The notes beneath the pieces are model-generated. The model was not told the DNA's origin, searched no databases, and saw only the letters and a program-made list of their open reading frames with translations. From NCBI GenBank assembly GCA_002469545.1, contig DKMK01000022.1, forward strand, positions 1 to 18,875: a stretch of 18,875 nucleotides of DNA, written 5' to 3'. Positions 15,157 through 18,875 of this stretch are shown in pieces. Made by a program: the position numbers and the translations under genes. Source of the DNA: Rhodobacterales bacterium UBA7416. GTDB lineage: Bacteria; Pseudomonadota; Alphaproteobacteria; Rhodobacterales; Rhodobacteraceae. Each line of letters starts with the position of its first letter. Position 1 is the stretch's first letter.

Positions 15157-15975
15157 ATGCAAGTTACAGTCACAACACAATGGTTAGCTAAGAATATTGA
15201 GAATGTTAAAATTCTGGATGCGTCGTGGTATTTACCAACCCAAGCCCGCGATACATTTGAAGAATATCAGCAGACACACATTCCAAGTGCACAGTTTTTT
15301 GATATCGACAAGGTTGCCGCTCTTAACAGCGATCTGCCCCATATGGTTCCAACCGCCAGCGCATTTAGCGCGCATATTGAGTTGATGGGGATTTCCGATG
15401 GCGACACTATCGTAGTTTACGACAGCGCAGGAATTTTTTCGGCACCGCGTGTGTGGTGGCTGTTTCATGCCATGGGCCACACAAATATTTTTGTGCTTGA
15501 TGGCGGATTGCCAAAATGGATATCTGATAAACATCCGATTGCATCTGAACCTATTGAACCAGCGCGTGGGAATTTTTCCGCCAACCTGAACGCCAAACAT
15601 ATCGTTGATGTAGCTGGCGTTTTAAATACATCAGCTCAGGTCATTGATGCCCGTCCACTTGCGCGGTTTGCAGGCCAAGCCGCAGAACCACGGCCAAATA
15701 CGCGTTCTGGGCATATTCCTGGGTCAACGAGTGTCTTCTTCAAATCCGTTTTGAACGAAGGTCAGTTTTTGAAATCAACAGCAGAGTTACAACAAGTCTT
15801 TACGGACGCTGGTGTTGATTTAAATGCACCTATTGTGACCTCTTGTGGGTCTGGAGTTACGGCAGCGGTTTTAAGTATGGCGCTAAAACAGCTAGACCAC
15901 CCTGATGTGGCATTGTATGACGGATCATGGTCTGAATGGGGCGCCCGTGATGACCTGCCAATCTCAACCAGTTAA
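15157..15975 (+). CDS. sseA: 3-mercaptopyruvate sulfurtransferase (two-domain rhodanese family)
   Basis: Moves sulfur from 3-mercaptopyruvate to thiol acceptors or cyanide, giving pyruvate; cytoplasmic. It has 272 residues in two rhodanese domains: an inactive N-terminal one (with D-G-G-L-P-K-W near 118-124) and an active C-terminal one. The active-site loop is C-G-S-G-V-T-A with catalytic C230, the loop that marks mercaptopyruvate sulfurtransferases and not thiosulfate rhodaneses (CRKGVT). The end D-G-S-W-S-E-W-G is also typical. ATG 15157 fits the family start; it lacks a ribosome site. An aminotransferase that could make 3-mercaptopyruvate from cysteine starts 11 nt downstream. Confidence 0.94.
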   Translation: MQVTVTTQWLAKNIENVKILDASWYLPTQARDTFEEYQQTHIPSAQFFDIDKVAALNSDLPHMVPTASAFSAHIELMGISDGDTIVVYDSAGIFSAPRVWWLFHAMGHTNIFVLDGGLPKWISDKHPIASEPIEPARGNFSANLNAKHIVDVAGVLNTSAQVIDARPLARFAGQAAEPRPNTRSGHIPGSTSVFFKSVLNEGQFLKSTAELQQVFTDAGVDLNAPIVTSCGSGVTAAVLSMALKQLDHPDVALYDGSWSEWGARDDLPISTS

Positions 15976-15986
15976 GGACACGAGAC

Positions 15987-17171
15987 ATGCTCTCTTCGTT
16001 GAAAAAACAACCCGCTGACCGAATTATCGGTTTGTCTGCTCTGTATAACGCGGATCCACGCGATACAAAAATCGACCTTGGTGTCGGTGTTTATAAAGAC
16101 GCTGGTGGCAATACGCCAATCATGCGCGCGATTAAAACGGCAGAGCAACGTTTGTGGAACGAAGAGACGACCAAAACTTATACTGCCATGATTGGTGACG
16201 GTGGTTTTCACAATGCTATGGCCGATTTGATTTTTGCCGACAGTGTCGATCGCAGCCGCGTTTCTTTTTGTGCGACGCCTGGTGGCACTGGCGCAGTGCA
16301 CCATGTGATCGAACTTGTCAAAATGACAGGTACTGGTGCCAAAGTTTGGTTCAGCGATCCAACATGGGGTAACCATTTAAGCATCGCGAAACACGTAAAC
16401 GTTCCCGTTGAAAAATACACATATTTCGATGCTAAAAACCGTTCTGTTAATTTCGATGGAATGATTTCGGATTTAGAAAAAGTTGCGTCAGGCGATGTGG
16501 TTGTTTTACACGGTTGCTGTCACAATCCTACAGGTGCCAATCTGAACAAAGCACAGTGGGGCCAAGTGGCTGAATTGTTGCTGGCAAAAGGTGCAATTCC
16601 ATTCATCGATATTGCTTACCAAGGATTTGGTGACGGTTTGGAAGAAGACGCATATGGCACACGCTTGTTGGCGGGCATGTTCCCTGAAATGTTCATTGCA
16701 GCCAGCTGTTCTAAGAACTTTGGTATTTATCGTGAGCGTTGCGGTTTGATTATCGCACTGTCTGCTGATGCGGGAACTTCTGCAATCACACAAGGCAACC
16801 TGGCTTACGTGAACCGTCAAAACTTTAGCTTTCCGCCTGATCATGGTGCGCGCTTGGTGACCATGGTGCTAACCGACCCTGAATTGCGTGCCGATTGGGC
16901 TGCCGAATTAGAAGAAGTACGTTTAGGTATGTTGAATGCACGTCAAAAATTGGCGCAAGCATTACAAGCTGAATGTGGATCAGATCGTTTTGGGTTTTTG
17001 GCCGAACATCGCGGCATGTTTTCACGCATTGGCGCGACAGAGGCACAGGTTGATCAATTACGTGATGAGCACGCGATTTACATGGTGTTTGATGGTCGTT
17101 TGAACATTGCGGGTGTGACCGTAGACAAGATCGACACAATCGCCAAGGCCGTCATCGCCGTTGGTATCTAA
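15987..17171 (+). CDS. Aspartate/aromatic amino acid aminotransferase (class I)
   Basis: PLP enzyme of 394 residues in the AspC/TyrB subgroup, exchanging the amino group of aspartate or an aromatic amino acid with 2-oxoglutarate. Residues seen by analogy to AspC: W127 stacking on PLP, N180, D208 and Y211 contacting the ring, the Schiff-base lysine K243 in S-C-S-K-N-F-G-I-Y-R-E-R-C-G, R251 at the phosphate and R371 in G-R-L-N-I-A-G for the substrate carboxylate. AAGGA lies before the ATG and only 11 nt separate it from sseA, so the two form a probable operon. Enzymes of this type can also transaminate cysteine to 3-mercaptopyruvate, the substrate of SseA; that link is inference. I cannot tell AspC from TyrB preference by eye. 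Confidence 0.93.
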   Translation: MLSSLKKQPADRIIGLSALYNADPRDTKIDLGVGVYKDAGGNTPIMRAIKTAEQRLWNEETTKTYTAMIGDGGFHNAMADLIFADSVDRSRVSFCATPGGTGAVHHVIELVKMTGTGAKVWFSDPTWGNHLSIAKHVNVPVEKYTYFDAKNRSVNFDGMISDLEKVASGDVVVLHGCCHNPTGANLNKAQWGQVAELLLAKGAIPFIDIAYQGFGDGLEEDAYGTRLLAGMFPEMFIAASCSKNFGIYRERCGLIIALSADAGTSAITQGNLAYVNRQNFSFPPDHGARLVTMVLTDPELRADWAAELEEVRLGMLNARQKLAQALQAECGSDRFGFLAEHRGMFSRIGATEAQVDQLRDEHAIYMVFDGRLNIAGVTVDKIDTIAKAVIAVGI

Positions 17172-17177
17172 GCCAAA

Positions 17178-17873
17178 TTAAAATGGATAGTGGCGTTGTA
17201 AAATCGCCCTATCTTGTCCTTGGATTTTCAAAAGATTATCTGGGCCTGATTGGCTGAAGATCGAGATCGCATTGTAATGCGGGTTTTCGATGTCCCACAT
17301 CAAGCCCAATGATTGAACCAGCTCTTCTAAAACGATTGCGCGTAATTGAAGTGGATCAGTAACTGAATTGCTGATTGTGACCCCTGCGCGTGCAATCTTG
17401 TAGTTTTTGTTGACGTAAACTTGCGTTCGCGCATTTTGTGCACGCAACCCATTGAAGCCCTTGAGCGAAACACCTTTGATAAGATGCTTGGGGCCTTGGG
17501 GCTGAATGATGTGCACTTTTATCCATGTGCGATGCGCCATAATGCCAGAAACATAACGCAATTTCACGTTGGCGCCGGATGCATTTATGATCGAAATACT
17601 TTCTTGGAGGGCCGCACGTACAACCTCTTCTTGGGCCTTGGTGGTACCTTTTTGAACTTGGGCTAGACCAACGGTCAGTTGGTTCGAGATAAAAGAAGGC
17701 CAGCGTGCTGGTTTTTCCTGACAGGGGCCGTCGACGTTGGCTTTGCAAGTGATTGCTTGGTAAAATTGTTCATCCGTCAAAGCGCCATTCGAAAAGGTGT
17801 GATCACGCGCAAAGGCTGTGCTGACCAATGTTGTTAGAATTGCTAGGCCGAGAATTATTGTTCGTATCCACAT
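17178..17873 (-). CDS. Secreted DUF2927 domain protein
   Basis: A 231-residue exported protein. A signal peptide (M-W-I-R then a hydrophobic core, likely cleaved after S-T-A-F-A near residue 22) precedes a DUF2927-type domain with the E-E-L-V-Q-S-L-G-L segment at 183-191, the most conserved part of that family. The domain resembles a metallopeptidase with E-E-x-x-Q in place of H-E-x-x-H; I do not know a proven activity. C43 and C51 may form a disulfide in the periplasm. I chose ATG 17873 because AAAGGGAG lies 9 nt upstream on the minus strand and the signal peptide starts there; the frame extends 16 codons further up without support. Its 3' end is 6 nt from the convergent aminotransferase stop. 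Confidence 0.82.
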   Translation of the reverse strand: MWIRTIILGLAILTTLVSTAFARDHTFSNGALTDEQFYQAITCKANVDGPCQEKPARWPSFISNQLTVGLAQVQKGTTKAQEEVVRAALQESISIINASGANVKLRYVSGIMAHRTWIKVHIIQPQGPKHLIKGVSLKGFNGLRAQNARTQVYVNKNYKIARAGVTISNSVTDPLQLRAIVLEELVQSLGLMWDIENPHYNAISIFSQSGPDNLLKIQGQDRAILQRHYPF

Positions 17874-17933
17874 AAAACTGTACTCCCTTTCTTTGCAAAT
17901 AGTGCTGATTTGAAAAATCACAATCTTTGTGCA

Positions 17934-18018
17934 GGATTACTTGCGCAAAAGGCGCAAAGCCGCTAACAGCGCCTTGCTTAGTAATAAGCAAAGTGTCCGA
18001 AACCTTTTCAAAACGGAG
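17934..18018 (+). promoter_or_regulatory. Structured 5' leader of the queuosine-precursor transporter gene
   Basis: Several inverted repeats overlap here. TTGCGC (17941-17946) can pair with GCGCAA (17952-17957) around the loop AAAAG; alternatively GGCGC (17951-17955) can pair with GCGCC (17969-17973), which excludes the first stem. TTGCTTA-GTAA-TAAGCAA (17974-17991) is a perfect 7-bp hairpin with a GNRA-type loop. AAAAGG of the first loop (17947-17952) is complementary to CCTTTT at 18003-18008, just before the ribosome site CGGAG (18014-18018). Exclusive stems and a loop contact near the ribosome site are what a translational switch would look like. It does not match the preQ1 riboswitch consensus patterns I know. 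No promoter was placed with confidence. Confidence 0.4.
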
Positions 18019-18024
18019 TTACAA

Positions 18025-18648
18025 ATGAAACGTGGTTTTATCATTGGCGTTATCGCCATGGCGACAATTGTCGTCGCATCGAATATTTTAGTTCAGCATT
18101 TGCTTGGCGATTGGCTGACATGGGGGGCGTTTACCTATCCGTTTGCCTTCTTGGTTACCGACATCATGAACCGTCTGTACGGGGCCAACCAGGCGCGTAA
18201 AGTAGTGTTCGTCGGTTTTGTCGTCGGTGTGATTTGTTCCTTTATCGGTACGCAGATTATGGGCGAGTTTGGACCATTGGTTACCCTGCGTATTGCAATC
18301 GGTTCTGGTACCGCGTTTTTGATTGCCCAGTTGGTTGACGTTTTTGTGTTCAACAAATTACGGGACGGCAAATGGTGGCGCGCACCACTGGCATCCACAT
18401 TGGTTGGATCGTCATTGGATACAGCCCTGTTTTTCACCATCGCGTTTTCCGCCACACTGGCAAGCTTAGAGCCTGTAAACGATGTGTCGTGGGCCACCGG
18501 CCCAGTTCCCTTGTTGGGCATGGGTCCTACGGCTCCGTTGTGGGTTTCCTTGGGGGTTGCAGATTGGTTGGTTAAACTGTCGCTAGCACTAATCGCGTTG
18601 GTGCCGTTTCGGATGTTGGTCAACAAATGGCAAAACACACCTGCCTAG
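18025..18648 (+). CDS. yhhQ: Queuosine precursor transporter (YhhQ/VUT family, DUF165)
   Basis: Inner-membrane transporter of 207 residues with about six predicted helices, in the family of E. coli YhhQ, which takes up preQ0 and preQ1 for queuosine modification of tRNA. Family marks: T-Y-P-F-A-F-L-V-T-D-I-M-N-R-L-Y-G (37-53) followed by A-R-K-V-V, and S-S-L-D-T-A-L-F-F (129-137). I chose ATG 18025 because CGGAG lies 6 nt upstream and the first helix begins at once; the open frame to 17929 would place a basic, low-hydrophobicity extension over the structured leader. A strong terminator follows. No other queuosine gene is in the window. Confidence 0.9.
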   Translation: MKRGFIIGVIAMATIVVASNILVQHLLGDWLTWGAFTYPFAFLVTDIMNRLYGANQARKVVFVGFVVGVICSFIGTQIMGEFGPLVTLRIAIGSGTAFLIAQLVDVFVFNKLRDGKWWRAPLASTLVGSSLDTALFFTIAFSATLASLEPVNDVSWATGPVPLLGMGPTAPLWVSLGVADWLVKLSLALIALVPFRMLVNKWQNTPA

Positions 18649-18676
18649 GTCGGCTTTACAGTTTTAAGATTCAAAT

Positions 18677-18709
18677 GCGGCACGCTTCCATTCGAGGCGT
18701 GCCGTTTCT
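18677..18709 (+). terminator. Intrinsic terminator after the queuosine precursor transporter gene
   Basis: CGGCACGC (18678-18685) pairs with GCGTGCCG (18697-18704) over 8 bp, and three more pairs (one G-U) close a 5-nt loop. TTTCT follows. The stem starts 29 nt after the stop. Confidence 0.8.
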
Positions 18710-18834
18710 ACGTCCACTAAACACATCATTTCACAAAAGTTTTTCAAAAACTTCTTGGATTTTTAGCAGACTCGTTGCATGATTCGGTTATCGGACAGAC
18801 GTTCCGATCATGTAACAGTCGAAAGGAGGTGCCT
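18710..18834 (+). promoter_or_regulatory. Upstream region of the right-edge gene with two inverted repeats
   Basis: AAGTTTTT-C-AAAAACTT (18737-18753) is a perfect 8-bp inverted repeat around one base; it is followed by CTTGGATTTTT and could be a weak terminator or a regulator site. ATCGGA (18790-18795) pairs with TCCGAT (18803-18808) around a 7-nt loop in the probable leader. A very strong ribosome site AAAGGAGG is at 18822-18829. A weak promoter guess is TTGGAT (18755-18760) with CATGAT (18778-18783) at 17-nt spacing. Confidence 0.35.
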
Positions 18835-18875
18835 ATGATTATTGGGAAAAAAGAGCAGCTGGTGAAGGATACGAG
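18835..18875 (+). CDS. Start of an unidentified gene (cut by the window end)
   Basis: Only the first 13 codons are present: M-I-I-G-K-K-E-Q-L-V-K-D-T. AAAGGAGG ends 5 nt before this ATG, a near-perfect ribosome site that favours it over the in-frame GTG at 18829, which overlaps the ribosome site itself. The piece is too short to name a family. The strong ribosome site suggests a well-translated protein. Confidence 0.6.
   Translation, partial: MIIGKKEQLVKDT

Noticed and set aside
17934..18018. Canonical preQ1-I or preQ1-II riboswitch
   Set aside because: The A-rich 3' tail and loop segments of class I and the conserved segments of class II could not be found; only generic switch-like pairing is seen, so it was reported as unclassified.
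17929..18024. Upstream extension of the transporter frame by 32 codons
   Set aside because: The extension is basic and polar, has no ribosome site and would run through the inverted repeats; ATG 18025 has CGGAG at proper distance.
18135..18638. 167-codon minus-strand frame opposite the queuosine-precursor transporter
   Set aside because: The plus-strand product has clear membrane helices and family motifs; the opposite frame is low in hydrophobic residues and has no start signal.
1..18875. Mobile element, prophage or defence system
   Set aside because: No transposase, integrase, nuclease, toxin-antitoxin pair or flanking direct repeat was seen; gene order is typical of core Rhodobacterales chromosome.

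Overview
The window reads as a dense stretch of an alphaproteobacterial chromosome, most likely Rhodobacterales (Roseobacter-type). This rests on protein content and order: aerobic cobalamin genes cobN and cobO with a DUF5665 protein, the slt/dapA/smpB cluster, a stand-alone MnmD beside a divergent FAD oxidoreductase, a DUF2927 protein and a queuosine-precursor transporter. Base composition looks moderate and TTG leucine codons are common, which suggests one of the less GC-rich marine members; the genus cannot be given. I see no insertion sequence, phage gene, CRISPR array, tRNA or rRNA.

Left part (1-5917, + strand): the 3' part of a six-gene run. CobN (cobaltochelatase, cut by the window edge), a GNAT acetyltransferase, a GFA-family zinc protein, CobO (corrinoid adenosyltransferase), a small DUF5665 membrane protein and a flavodoxin-fold NAD(P)H-FMN reductase. 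Four of the five junctions are 4-nt stop/start overlaps and the fifth is a 10-nt gap, so the genes are probably co-transcribed and translationally coupled. CobN inserts cobalt and CobO adenosylates Co(I); the FMN reductase could supply the reducing step between them (inference).

Middle (5904-11067): a minus-strand pair (FAD oxidoreductase, then a VOC protein) diverges from mnmD and a Bcr/CflA drug exporter. The FAD enzyme and MnmD look like the two halves of the bifunctional tRNA wobble-uridine enzyme MnmC encoded as separate divergent genes. A minus-strand sulfotransferase and a plus-strand EamA transporter follow.

Right part (11068-18875): a minus-strand lytic transglycosylase (slt) diverges from dapA, which ends in a clear intrinsic terminator. 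A spacer rich in inverted repeats leads to smpB, which appears to have a leaderless promoter. Then come a small glycine-rich membrane protein with its own terminator, a probable operon of 3-mercaptopyruvate sulfurtransferase (sseA) and an aspartate/aromatic aminotransferase, a secreted DUF2927 protein (minus), a YhhQ-type queuosine-precursor transporter with a structured leader, and the first codons of an unidentified gene.

The window is mostly housekeeping. The least explained elements are the leader of the transporter gene, the inverted-repeat stack before smpB, the glycine-zipper protein and the extra genes in the cobalamin run. No intergenic stretch exceeds 300 bases.
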